From Hyphomicrobiales bacterium (lineage in GTDB: Bacteria > Pseudomonadota > Alphaproteobacteria > Rhizobiales > Beijerinckiaceae): a stretch of DNA of 64,000 nt. Below the pieces are notes generated by a model. It was not told where the DNA came from, ran no database searches, and saw only the letters and a program-made list of their open reading frames with translations. Numbering within the stretch: position 1 is the first letter of the stretch; each line of letters opens with the position of its first letter. Location of the stretch: contig UBZM01000021.1 in NCBI GenBank assembly GCA_900470095.1, positions 135,535 through 199,534 of the forward strand, given 5' to 3'. A program made the translations under genes and the position numbers. Shown piece after piece: positions 35,920 through 44,237 of this stretch.

Positions 35920-37099
35920 GTGTATGTCCTCCCCAGGCGGGGTCGTTCTGGATGTCGTCTTGATGTTCGCCGAGGCGAGGGCTTGGCCGCGAGGCGACCT
36001 GCCGTTCGCCGTCGATGACAATGGGCGAGGCGACGGTCGGGATCGCGCCCTTGGCCGCAGCCTCTGCAGGCAGGTCGACCTTGATGCCGCGCGCCACCAC
36101 CTGCGGATCGGCAAAGACCTCGTCGATCGTGTTGATCGGTCCGGCCGGCACGCCAGCCTCTTCCAGAGCAGCCAGAAGCTCTGCCTTGTGGCGGCGGGCG
36201 GTCAGCGAGGCCAGCATCGGGATCAGGATCGCGCGGTTGGCGACGCGGCCCTTGTTGTCGGCATAATCGGCATGGCTGCCGAGATCGGAACGGCCGAGCA
36301 CGTCGCAGAGCCTGCGATACTGTCCATCATTGCCGGTCGCGATGATGATGTGCCCGTCTGCGACGGGAAAGACCTCATAGGGCACGATATTGGGATGGGC
36401 GTTGCCGAGCCGGGCCGGAGCTTTTCCCGAGACCAGGTAGTTCAGCGCCTGGTTACCGAGAACGGCGACCTGCGTGTCCATCAAGGCAAGGTCGAGCGTC
36501 GCGCCCTCGCCGGTGGCATCGCGGCGCCGCAACGCCGCCAGGATGCCGACGGTCGCATAGAGCCCGGTGAAGATATCCGTCTTGGCATAACCGGCCTTGG
36601 TCGGCTGGCTGTCGGGCTGGCCGGTGATCGACATCGAGCCTGCCATGCCCTGGATCAGGAAGTCGTACCCGGCGCGCTCGGCATAGGGCCCGTCCTGGCC
36701 GAAGCCGGTGATCGAGCAATAGATCAGGTTCGGATGGAGCTTGCGCAGCGAGGCGGCGTCGAGCCCGTATTTGGCGAGCCCGCCGACCTTGAAGTTCTCG
36801 ATCACCACATCCGCATGACCGGCGAGCTTGCGCACCAGGGCGCGGCCCTCTTCCGTGCGGAAATCGGCCATGATCGAGCGCTTGCCGCGGTTGGCGCTGT
36901 GGAAATAGGCCGCCGAGAGCGTGCCGCCATCGACGCCTTCGACGAAGGGCGGACCCCAGTTGCGCGTGTCGTCGCCCTCGGGGCTTTCGACCTTGACGAC
37001 ATCGGCGCCGAGATCGGCCAGCAACTGGCCGATCCAGGGGCCGGCAAGGATGCGCGCGAGTTCGAGGACGCGCAGGCCGGCGAGGGGAGGAGTCGTCAT
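35912..37099 (-). CDS. CaiB/BaiF-type CoA-transferase, probably glutarate CoA-transferase
   Basis: The 395-residue protein belongs to family III CoA-transferases: N-terminal GLRVLELARILAGPWIGQLLADLGADVVKVE, the ENFKVGGLAKYGLD motif, and the catalytic aspartate Asp175 in KAGYAKTDIFTGLYA. Family members move CoA from succinyl-CoA or similar donors to carboxylic acids. The gene lies between glutaryl-CoA dehydrogenase and the ThDP enzyme, so glutarate (as for human SUGCT) is a reasonable acceptor. The specificity is inferred from context. Confidence 0.88.
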   Translation of the reverse strand: MTTPPLAGLRVLELARILAGPWIGQLLADLGADVVKVESPEGDDTRNWGPPFVEGVDGGTLSAAYFHSANRGKRSIMADFRTEEGRALVRKLAGHADVVIENFKVGGLAKYGLDAASLRKLHPNLIYCSITGFGQDGPYAERAGYDFLIQGMAGSMSITGQPDSQPTKAGYAKTDIFTGLYATVGILAALRRRDATGEGATLDLALMDTQVAVLGNQALNYLVSGKAPARLGNAHPNIVPYEVFPVADGHIIIATGNDGQYRRLCDVLGRSDLGSHADYADNKGRVANRAILIPMLASLTARRHKAELLAALEEAGVPAGPINTIDEVFADPQVVARGIKVDLPAEAAAKGAIPTVASPIVIDGERQVASRPSPRLGEHQDDIQNDPAWGGHTHG

Positions 37100-37117
37100 C
37101 AGGTCATTCCGGCTTCG

Positions 37118-37201
37118 AGGCTGCCGTCATGGCCGGGTTTGGCCCAGCCATCCCTTGAAGGGTGCGCGGCAAAAGACATGCCTGGGGCAAGCCCCAGGCA
37201 T
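37118..37201. repeat. Two adjacent palindromes (intergenic mosaic / REP-like) ending in a terminator
   Basis: The first palindrome, around 37128-37152, reads ATGGCCGGG-TTT-GGCCCAGCCAT-like with one mismatch. The second is a perfect 11-base inverted repeat, ATGCCTGGGGC (37178-37188) / GCCCCAGGCAT (37191-37201). The phrases GTCATGGCCGGG and ATGCCTGGGGC recur between genes in this order, as I remember. Read leftwards, the second stem is followed by GTCTTTT, so it may terminate gcdH mRNA. Confidence 0.6.
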
Positions 37202-37212
37202 GAGGTCGCGGC

Positions 37213-38430
37213 TCAGAAGAACGCCTGCAGCCCGGTGACGGCGCGCCCGAGGATCAGCGCGTGGACGTCATGCGTGCCCTCATAGGTGTTGACCGTTTCC
37301 AGGTTCGCGGCATGGCGCATGACGTGGAACTCGATCGAGATGCCATTGCCGCCATGCATGTCGCGGGCCTGGCGGGCGATGTCGAGCGCCTTGCCGCAAT
37401 TGTTGCGCTTCACCAGCGAGATCATCTCGGGGGCCATCCTGCCGTCGTCGAGCAGGCGGCCGACGCGAAGCGAGCCCTGCAGGCCGAGCGTGATCTCGGT
37501 CAGCATGTCGGCGAGCTTCTTCTGGTAGAGCTGGGTCTGGGCCAGCGGCTTGTTGAACTGCTTGCGGTCGAGCCCGTACTGGCGGGCGCGGTGGAAGCAG
37601 TCCTCGGCGGCGCCCATCACGCCCCAGGAGATGCCGTAGCGGGCGCGGTTGAGGCAGCCGAACGGCCCCTTCAATCCAGAGACGTTCGGCAGCAGGTTCT
37701 CTTCCGGCACGATGACGCCGTCCATGACGACCTCGCCGGTGATCGAAGCGCGCAGGCTGAGCTTTCCGCCGATCTTCGGCGCGCTCAGGCCCTTCATGCC
37801 CTTTTCGAGGATGAAGCCGCGGATCTGGTTGTCATGCGCGGCCGACTTCGCCCAGATCACGAACACATCCGCGATCGGCGAGTTCGAGATCCACATCTTC
37901 GAGCCGGTCAGCTTGTAGCCGTCGGCCACCTTCTCGGCGCGGGTCTTCATGCCGGCAGGGTCGGAGCCAGCGTCAGGCTCGGTCAGCCCGAAGCAGCCGA
38001 TCCACTCGCCGGAGCCGAGCTTGGGCAGGTACTTCTTGCGCTGGTTCTCGTCGCCATAGGCGTAGATCGGGTACATCACGAGCGAGGACTGCACGCTCAT
38101 CATCGAGCGATAGCCGGAGTCGACGCGCTCGACCTCGCGGGCCACCAGCCCATAGGAGACGTAGTTGGCGCCGGCGCAGCCATATTCCTCCGGCACCGTC
38201 ACGCCGAGCAGGCCGAGCTCGCCCATCTCGTTGAAGATGGAGCGGTCGGTCTTCTCCTCGAGATAGGCCTCCGAGACGCGCGGGAGCAGCTTCTCCTGCG
38301 CGTATTGGCGGGCCGTGTCGCGGATCAGGCGCTCGTCCTCATTGAGTTGGTCGTCGAGCAGGAAGGCATCGTCCCACTGGAATTCCGCGAGCTTATGGCT
38401 GGCGGAGTGGCTGCGTGCGGCTTCGGCCAT
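37213..38430 (-). CDS. gcdH: Glutaryl-CoA dehydrogenase
   Basis: GcdH is a flavoprotein that oxidises and decarboxylates glutaryl-CoA to crotonyl-CoA in lysine, hydroxylysine and tryptophan breakdown. The 405-residue protein has the glutaryl-specific arginine region [39 protein letters not shown], and the catalytic base Glu384 in [20 protein letters not shown]. It follows the ALDH7 gene after 18 bases. A terminator-like palindrome lies just downstream, before the CoA-transferase gene, so the downstream genes may be transcribed at a lower level or separately. Confidence 0.96.
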   Translation of the reverse strand: MAEAARSHSASHKLAEFQWDDAFLLDDQLNEDERLIRDTARQYAQEKLLPRVSEAYLEEKTDRSIFNEMGELGLLGVTVPEEYGCAGANYVSYGLVAREVERVDSGYRSMMSVQSSLVMYPIYAYGDENQRKKYLPKLGSGEWIGCFGLTEPDAGSDPAGMKTRAEKVADGYKLTGSKMWISNSPIADVFVIWAKSAAHDNQIRGFILEKGMKGLSAPKIGGKLSLRASITGEVVMDGVIVPEENLLPNVSGLKGPFGCLNRARYGISWGVMGAAEDCFHRARQYGLDRKQFNKPLAQTQLYQKKLADMLTEITLGLQGSLRVGRLLDDGRMAPEMISLVKRNNCGKALDIARQARDMHGGNGISIEFHVMRHAANLETVNTYEGTHDVHALILGRAVTGLQAFF

Positions 38431-38448
38431 GGTTTCTCTCCCGTTCGC

Positions 38449-39969
38449 TCAGGCGTCGACGTCGAAGCTGACGCCTTGCGCTAGCGGCAACGTCGTGCCG
38501 TAGTTCAGCGTATTGGTAGCGCGGCGCATATAGGCCTTCCACGCGTCCGAACCGGCCTCGCGGCCGCCGCCGGTCTCCTTCTCGCCGCCGAAGGCTCCGC
38601 CGATCTCGGCACCCGAAGGGCCGATATTGACGTTGGCGATGCCGCAATCCGAACCTTCGCCGGAAACGAAGGTCTCCGCCTCGCGCATGTCGAGGGTGAA
38701 GATCGAGGAGGAGAGGCCGGCACCGACCGCGTTCTGCAGCGCGATCGCCTGGTCCAGCGTCTTGTACTTCATGACATAGAGGATCGGCGCAAAGGTCTCG
38801 CGCTCGACCGGGCCGGTCTGCTCGGGCATCTCGACCAGCGCCGGGCGGACATAGAAGCCACCGCTGCCGACATCGACCTTCTCGCCGCCCTGGACCTTGC
38901 CGCCGGCAGCCTTGGCTTCGCCAAGCGCCTTCTGCATGCCCTCATAAGCAGCCTCGTCGATCAGCGGCCCGACCAGCACGCCGGCCTCGCGGGGGTCGCC
39001 GATCTTCACCGAGCCATAGACCTTGATCAGGCGCGGGATCAGCGCGTCATAGACGCTTTCATGGACGATCAGACGGCGCAGCGTGGTGCAGCGCTGGCCG
39101 GCCGTGCCCATCGCAGCGAAGGCGATGCCGCGCAGCGCGATATCGAGATCGGCCGAGGGCGCCACGATCGCGGCATTGTTGCCGCCGAGCTCGAGAATGG
39201 CGCGGGCGAAGCGCGCGGCGAGCTTCTGGCCGACTTCCTTGCCCATCCGGGTCGAGCCGGTGGCGGAGAGAACCGGCACGCGATGATCCTGGACCAGCGC
39301 GTCGCCGATCTCGCGACCGCCGATCAGGACTTCCGACAGGCCGACCGGAGCCTCGGGGCCGAAACGCTTCATGGTGCGCTCGACGATGGCCTGGACGGCG
39401 AGAGCCGTCAGCGGGGTCTTCTCGGAGGGCTTCCAGACGACGCTGTCGCCGCAGACGAATGCAAGCGCCGCATTCCAGGACCAGACGGCGACCGGGAAGT
39501 TGAAGGCCGAGATCACGCCGCAGACGCCGAGCGGATGCCAGGTCTCCATCATGCGGTGGCTCGGCCGCTCGGTGGCGATGGTCAAGCCGTACAGCTGGCG
39601 CGAAAGACCGACCGCGAAATCGCAGATGTCGATCATCTCCTGGACTTCACCGAGCCCCTCGGAAGTGACCTTGCCGGCTTCGAGCGTCACCAGCAGGCCG
39701 AGATCGGTCTTGGCGCTGCGCAGTTCCTCACCGAGCAGGCGGACGAACTCACCACGGCGCGGGGCCGGGACCTTGCGCCAGGCCAGAAAGGCAGACTGTG
39801 CGCGGCCAATCGCCGCCTCGGTTTCGGCAACGCTCGTCTCGCGCAGGGTCGCCACCGTCTCGCCGGTGATGGGGGAGCGTGCGGCAAGACCCGCGGAGGC
39901 GAAGGCGGTGTCCGGCACGCCAAGACGCTTGAGCAGCGCGAGCGCATCCTGCGGCAAAGATGAAGCCAT
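38449..39969 (-). CDS. amaB: Aldehyde dehydrogenase family 7, L-aminoadipate-semialdehyde/P6C dehydrogenase type
   Basis: The 506-residue enzyme has the aldehyde dehydrogenase catalytic pair, Glu260 in LELGGNNAAIV and Cys294 in GTAGQRCTTLRRL, and the ALDH7 style of NAD region (WHPLGVCGVISAFNFPVAVW). ALDH7 members oxidise aminoadipate semialdehyde (the open form of piperideine-6-carboxylate) to 2-aminoadipate in lysine and pipecolate breakdown. Next to gcdH this role is convincing; the symbol follows the Pseudomonas name. It is the first gene of the leftward run and is divergent from a LysR regulator. Confidence 0.9.
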   Translation of the reverse strand: MASSLPQDALALLKRLGVPDTAFASAGLAARSPITGETVATLRETSVAETEAAIGRAQSAFLAWRKVPAPRRGEFVRLLGEELRSAKTDLGLLVTLEAGKVTSEGLGEVQEMIDICDFAVGLSRQLYGLTIATERPSHRMMETWHPLGVCGVISAFNFPVAVWSWNAALAFVCGDSVVWKPSEKTPLTALAVQAIVERTMKRFGPEAPVGLSEVLIGGREIGDALVQDHRVPVLSATGSTRMGKEVGQKLAARFARAILELGGNNAAIVAPSADLDIALRGIAFAAMGTAGQRCTTLRRLIVHESVYDALIPRLIKVYGSVKIGDPREAGVLVGPLIDEAAYEGMQKALGEAKAAGGKVQGGEKVDVGSGGFYVRPALVEMPEQTGPVERETFAPILYVMKYKTLDQAIALQNAVGAGLSSSIFTLDMREAETFVSGEGSDCGIANVNIGPSGAEIGGAFGGEKETGGGREAGSDAWKAYMRRATNTLNYGTTLPLAQGVSFDVDA

Positions 39970-40079
39970 GTCCTGGTTCCGACCTGTCGATTGCTAGTAT
40001 GTCAAATGGCGCGGGACAGAGCCGCCGCGCCGGAAGGGCGCAGAATGCCCTCTTCCGGCGGCGCTCGGCAACCGATATG

Positions 40080-40099
40080 TTCTCACGAGTTGATGAGAA
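40080..40099. promoter_or_regulatory. Inverted repeat before the LysR (GcdR-like) gene
   Basis: TTCTCA (40080-40085) and TGAGAA (40094-40099) form a perfect inverted repeat with an 8-base spacer, ending seven bases before the LysR start and 111 bases before amaB. It fits an autoregulatory LysR box for the divergent pair. Confidence 0.45.
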
Positions 40100-40105
40100 T
40101 AGCTC

Positions 40106-41020
40106 ATGATCTTTGATCTCGTTCCCGGCCGCCTTTCAGTGCCCTCCCTGTCGGCGCTCGCCGCCTTCGAGGCGGCTGCGCGCCATGGCAGTTTCACGCG
40201 CGCGGCCGAGGAGCTGAACCTGACGCAAGGGGCGGTCAGCCGCCAGGTCGCGCATCTCGAGCAGGTACTCGGCGTCAGCCTGTTCCAGCGCGTCAAGAAG
40301 CGCGTCAGCCTGACGCCGGCCGGAAGCGCCTATGCGACGGAAATCCGCGATGGGCTCTCGCGCCTTGCTGCCGCAACCGTCTCGGCCATGGCCTTTCGTG
40401 GCGCGGCCGGCGTGCTGCATCTCGGTATCCTGCCGACCTTCGGCACACGCTGGCTAATCCCGCGTCTGCCGCGCTTCATCGAGGCCCATCCCGGCGTCAC
40501 CATCAACTTCACGACCAAGCTGGTGCCCTTCGATTTCGGGCGCGAGCCGATCGATGCAGCCGTGCATTTCGGCGATCCGGTCTGGCCCGGCGCGGTGCTG
40601 CACCGCTTGATGGGGGAGGAGGTCGTTCCCGTGGCGGCGCCCGCGCTGGTCGAGCGCCTGGGCTTGAAGGAGCCGGCGGACATGCTGCGCGCGCCGCTGC
40701 TGCAGCAGGCGACGCGACCCAGGGCCTGGGCGAACTGGCTGGAAAAACAGGGGCTGCCGCCGGAGCGGGCGCTGATGGGGCCGCGCTTCGAGCAATTTGC
40801 CATGGTCTCACAGGCGGCCGTGGCTGGGTTGGGCCTTGCGATCGTGCCGCGTTTCCTGATCGAGGAGGAGTTGCGGTCCGGAGCCCTCGTCGTCCCGGTC
40901 GACCGACCGGTCAGCGGTACGGAAGGCTATTACCTGGTCTATCCCGAGACCCGCGCCGCGCTGCCGGCGGTGATCGCCTTTCGCGACTGGCTGCTCGGCG
41001 AATTCGGGCTCACGGCCTGA
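40106..41020 (+). CDS. LysR-family regulator, GcvA/GcdR-like
   Basis: The 304-residue protein has an N-terminal helix-turn-helix with the GcvA-type phrase LSALAAFEAAARHGSFTRAAEELNLTQGAVSRQVAHLE and a LysR substrate-binding domain. It is divergent from the amaB-gcdH run, as GcdR is from gcdHG in Pseudomonas, where glutarate is the inducer. The same role is likely here but is inferred from position. Confidence 0.87.
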   Translation: MIFDLVPGRLSVPSLSALAAFEAAARHGSFTRAAEELNLTQGAVSRQVAHLEQVLGVSLFQRVKKRVSLTPAGSAYATEIRDGLSRLAAATVSAMAFRGAAGVLHLGILPTFGTRWLIPRLPRFIEAHPGVTINFTTKLVPFDFGREPIDAAVHFGDPVWPGAVLHRLMGEEVVPVAAPALVERLGLKEPADMLRAPLLQQATRPRAWANWLEKQGLPPERALMGPRFEQFAMVSQAAVAGLGLAIVPRFLIEEELRSGALVVPVDRPVSGTEGYYLVYPETRAALPAVIAFRDWLLGEFGLTA

Positions 41021-41113
41021 GTACTCGACAAGCCGGCGCAGTCGCGTCATTCATGCGTGGAATTCACCAACCTCGGCCGCGGAGCGTCGCGGCCCGAACT
41101 GCGCAGGGCTGAC

Positions 41114-42334
41114 ATGCCGTCCTTTCCCGAGACCGCCGATGTCGTGATCTGTGGAGGCGCCGCCATCGGTTCCTCCGTCGCCTATCATCTCGCTGCCGAC
41201 CCTGGCTTCAAGGGCAAGGTGGTGGTTCTGGAAAAGGATCCGACCTACCGCTACTCCGCCTCGGCGCTCTCGGCGGCATCGATCCGGCAGCAGTTCTCGA
41301 GTTCCGTGAACATCCGCATTTCCCTCCACGGCATCGATTTCTTGCGCAATATCGGGACGCATCTCGCCGTCGATGGTGAGGTTCCGGCCATCGATCTGCA
41401 TGAGGGCGGTTACCTCTATGTCGCGAGCGGCGAGGGAGCCCCGGTCCTTGCCTCGAACCAGAAATTGCAGCAGGACGAGGGCGCCGATATTGCGCTCTAT
41501 GCTGCGGAAATGTTGCGCAGCAAATTTAGCTGGCTCAATGTCGAGGATCTCGCCTGCGGCACCTATGGAATCAGCGGGGAGGGCTGGTTCGATGGCTGGG
41601 CCCTGCTCCAGGCTTTTCGCAGGAAGGCCCGGGCGCTCGGTGTCGAGTACCGCCAGGGCGAGGCGGCACACTATATCGTGGAAGGCGGGCGCGTCGTCGG
41701 TGTCGAGCTTCGCGATGGCAGTCGCATCGGCTGCGGGGCGGTCGTCAACGCCTCGGGCACGCATGGTGCGCGGCTGGCGGCAACGGCCGGCATCGCGATT
41801 CCCGTCCGGTCGATGAAGCGCTACGTCTTCAGCTTCACCTGCAAGGGCGAGGTCGATAATTGCCCGCTCCTGATCGACACCTCCGGTGCCTATTGCCGGC
41901 CTGAGGGCAAGCGCGGCAGTGAGGGGCAGATGTTCATTTGCGGTGCCTCCCCGCCGGCTGAACTCGATCGCGAGTGGATCGAGACCGATGCCGATGTCGA
42001 GGATGTCGACTGGTCCTTCTTCGAGGAGCATGTCTGGGCGCCGCTCGCCCATCGTGTGCCCGCCTTCGAGGCGATCAAGCCCGGTCGTGCCTGGGCCGGG
42101 CCCTATGACATGAACGAACTCGACGGCAACGCCATCCTCGGCCCGGCTGTCGGCCTGCCGAACCTCTATCTTGCCAACGGTTTCTCGGGGCATGGCCTGC
42201 AGCAGTCCCCGGCTGTTGGACGGGGGCTTGCCGAGCAGATTGTGCATGGCGGCTATCGCACGCTCGATCTTGCCGATCTTGGCCATGAGCGCATCGTCGC
42301 GGGGCGGCCGCTGACGGAGGCCAATATCATCTGA
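41114..42334 (+). CDS. FAD-dependent oxidoreductase (DAO superfamily)
   Basis: The protein (406 residues from the ATG at 41114) starts with the dinucleotide motif ADVVICGGAAIGSSVAYHLA and ends with the FAD C-terminal signature GLPNLYLANGFSGHGLQQSPAVGRGLAEQIVHG. The type is close to sarcosine/dimethylglycine oxidases and the FOXRED1 group, which oxidise secondary amines or amino acids. No tetrahydrofolate domain or second subunit is present. An upstream ATG at 41057 would add 19 unmatched residues. A DinB-family gene follows after ten bases. Confidence 0.85.
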   Translation: MPSFPETADVVICGGAAIGSSVAYHLAADPGFKGKVVVLEKDPTYRYSASALSAASIRQQFSSSVNIRISLHGIDFLRNIGTHLAVDGEVPAIDLHEGGYLYVASGEGAPVLASNQKLQQDEGADIALYAAEMLRSKFSWLNVEDLACGTYGISGEGWFDGWALLQAFRRKARALGVEYRQGEAAHYIVEGGRVVGVELRDGSRIGCGAVVNASGTHGARLAATAGIAIPVRSMKRYVFSFTCKGEVDNCPLLIDTSGAYCRPEGKRGSEGQMFICGASPPAELDREWIETDADVEDVDWSFFEEHVWAPLAHRVPAFEAIKPGRAWAGPYDMNELDGNAILGPAVGLPNLYLANGFSGHGLQQSPAVGRGLAEQIVHGGYRTLDLADLGHERIVAGRPLTEANII

Positions 42335-42344
42335 GGAGGCACGC

Positions 42345-42851
42345 ATGGTCGATCCGGCCTATGTCCAGACCATGGCGCGCTACAACGCCTGGCAGAACCG
42401 GAGCCTGTGTGATGCGGCCGATACGCTTGACGAGGAAGGCCGCCGTCGCGATCGAGGCGCCTTCTTCAAGTCGATCCATGGAACGCTGAACCATGTCCTC
42501 TGGGCCGACGAAATCTGGCTGCATCGGCTGATCGGAACGCCAAAGCCGCCGATCAGCGGCCGCGATGCGCCGATCTATGTCGATGACTGGGCCGAGTTCC
42601 GCCGCCGGCGTGCCGAGCGCGACGAGGCGATCCTGGCCTGGACCGCCACGGTCGACGCCAACTGGCTGCGCGGGACCCTGATCTGGTATTCGGGGGCCGC
42701 CGGCCGCGAACTCGGCAAGCCGCGCGCCTTTGCGCTCATGCACATGTTCAACCACCAGACGCATCATCGCGGGCAGGTCCATGCCATGCTGACCGCCGCC
42801 GGAGCCAGGTCCGAGGATACCGATCTCCTCCTCGTCGACGAGCTGCGCTGA
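42345..42851 (+). CDS. DinB family protein
   Basis: The 168-residue protein has the four-helix DinB/YfiT fold with the metal-binding histidines in GTLNHVLWAD and MFNHQTHHRGQVH. Members include thiol transferases that use mycothiol or bacillithiol and many damage-inducible proteins of unknown role. GGAGG precedes the ATG closely. It probably shares a transcript with the FAD oxidoreductase. Confidence 0.9.
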   Translation: MVDPAYVQTMARYNAWQNRSLCDAADTLDEEGRRRDRGAFFKSIHGTLNHVLWADEIWLHRLIGTPKPPISGRDAPIYVDDWAEFRRRRAERDEAILAWTATVDANWLRGTLIWYSGAAGRELGKPRAFALMHMFNHQTHHRGQVHAMLTAAGARSEDTDLLLVDELR

Positions 42852-42864
42852 ACGACCTCCCAGC

Positions 42865-43383
42865 TCAGGCCTGCTTGGTCCGTTTCGACCGGGGCGCTGT
42901 CTTCACGGGCGCGGGCCCTTCGCCGTCTTCTTTGGCTTCCGGCACGGTCGCGGTCGTATTCTGGCTCAGCTTCTGAAACAGCCCGAGCCCGACCATCGCC
43001 AGCACGGCGAGCAGGACCAGCAGGCCGGGATAGACGACATCGCTCATCGCGGTCCGCGACGCCTTGGTGATCAGCACCAGCGATTCCAGACTGAGCGCAA
43101 TGATGATGATCGTCATGAACTTGGTCAGGGAGCCGCGCGCCTCGGCCGGGCGCCGCAATTCGCGATCGCTGATCACCTCTTCCTCGAACAGGAATTTGCC
43201 GACATCGGCGACAGCGACCGCAATGATCACGAGGCCGATCCCGTCGAGCATGGTCTCGAGCGCGCCGTCGCCGGTCCGGAAGCCGGTGAAAGTTCGCCAG
43301 ACCGCAACCACCATCAGCATCACCGAGGCGGCAAGCAGCGAACCCGCAATGGCGGTGTAGAGGACGCGGCTGAAGAGCAACAT
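42865..43383 (-). CDS. Membrane protein of unknown function
   Basis: The 172-residue protein starts MLLFSRVLYTAIAGSLLAAS and has four hydrophobic helices, a conserved-looking loop with VGKFLFEEEVISDRELRRPAEARGSLTKF between helices two and three, and a basic tail ending SKRTKQA. I recall similar proteins in this order annotated loosely as 'general glycosylation pathway protein', a name without clear support. The ATG at 43383 fits best; the frame extends upstream without protein-like features. It is divergent from the LysE exporter. Confidence 0.7.
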   Translation of the reverse strand: MLLFSRVLYTAIAGSLLAASVMLMVVAVWRTFTGFRTGDGALETMLDGIGLVIIAVAVADVGKFLFEEEVISDRELRRPAEARGSLTKFMTIIIIALSLESLVLITKASRTAMSDVVYPGLLVLLAVLAMVGLGLFQKLSQNTTATVPEAKEDGEGPAPVKTAPRSKRTKQA

Positions 43384-43510
43384 GGCGCTGTCTGTCCGGG
43401 GCAATTCGGGCGGTTGGCGTGAGAAACGGGCATGGCGGCCCGCTGTTCCATGCCGCTTGTCGATTGTGCCGGTTCGATGCAGGTTGCCGGCGCCGTTTCG
43501 GAGACCCGCC

Positions 43511-44143
43511 ATGCCTGAGCTCTCGAGCCTGCTTGCCTTCGCCCTAATCGCGTTCGGCATGGTGCTGACGCCCGGCCCAAACATGATCTACCTGATCTCG
43601 CGCTCGATCTCGCAGGGGCATGCTGCCGGGCTGATCTCGCTCATCGGCGTCGTGCTCGGCTTCGTCATCTACATGCTCTGCGCCACTTTCGGCATCACGG
43701 CGCTGCTCTTCGCAGTGCCTTATGCCTATGACGCGCTACGCTTCGGCGGTGCGGCTTATCTCCTGTACCTCGCCTGGCAGGCCCTGCGGCCGGGTGGCCG
43801 CTCGCCTTTCCAGGTTCGCGAACTGGTGCCTGATGGACCGCGCAAGCTCTTTGCCATGGGCTTCCTGACCAGCCTGCTCAATCCCAAGATCGCGATGTTC
43901 TATCTCGCGCTGCTGCCGCAATTCATCGATCCCGCGGCGGGCAATGTCCTGACGCAGTCACTGGTGCTCGGCGCGATCCAGATCGTGATCAGCGGCAGCG
44001 TCAATACCCTGATCATCTTCACCGCCGGCAGCATTGCCCTCTTCCTTCGCACGCGGCCGTTCTGGTCGGTTGTGCAGCGCTGGCTGATGGGCACCGTGCT
44101 TGCCGGCCTCGCTGTGAAGATGGCGACGGAAGCACAGCGCTAG
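43511..44143 (+). CDS. LysE family amino acid exporter
   Basis: The 210-residue inner-membrane protein has six helices and the LysE/RhtB signature FGMVLTPGPNMIYLISRSISQG near the N-terminus, with LTSLLNPKIAMFYLALLPQF in the middle. These proteins export amino acids such as lysine, homoserine or threonine. The ATG at 43511 starts the family pattern. Confidence 0.92.
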   Translation: MPELSSLLAFALIAFGMVLTPGPNMIYLISRSISQGHAAGLISLIGVVLGFVIYMLCATFGITALLFAVPYAYDALRFGGAAYLLYLAWQALRPGGRSPFQVRELVPDGPRKLFAMGFLTSLLNPKIAMFYLALLPQFIDPAAGNVLTQSLVLGAIQIVISGSVNTLIIFTAGSIALFLRTRPFWSVVQRWLMGTVLAGLAVKMATEAQR

Positions 44144-44237
44144 CTCACAGCCGAGTCAGGGACCGTTCCACACATCGTGCAAGCGCCCGGGCTCGAGCCG
44201 GCCATGGGCGACGCAGCAAGGCCAGCAGGAGTTTTTC

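Noticed and set aside
35912-37099. Oxalate degradation pair (formyl-CoA transferase with oxalyl-CoA decarboxylase)
   Set aside because: The CoA-transferase plus ThDP enzyme pairing suggests it, but the adjacent gcdH and ALDH7 genes favour a glutarate/lysine pathway; kept only as an alternative.
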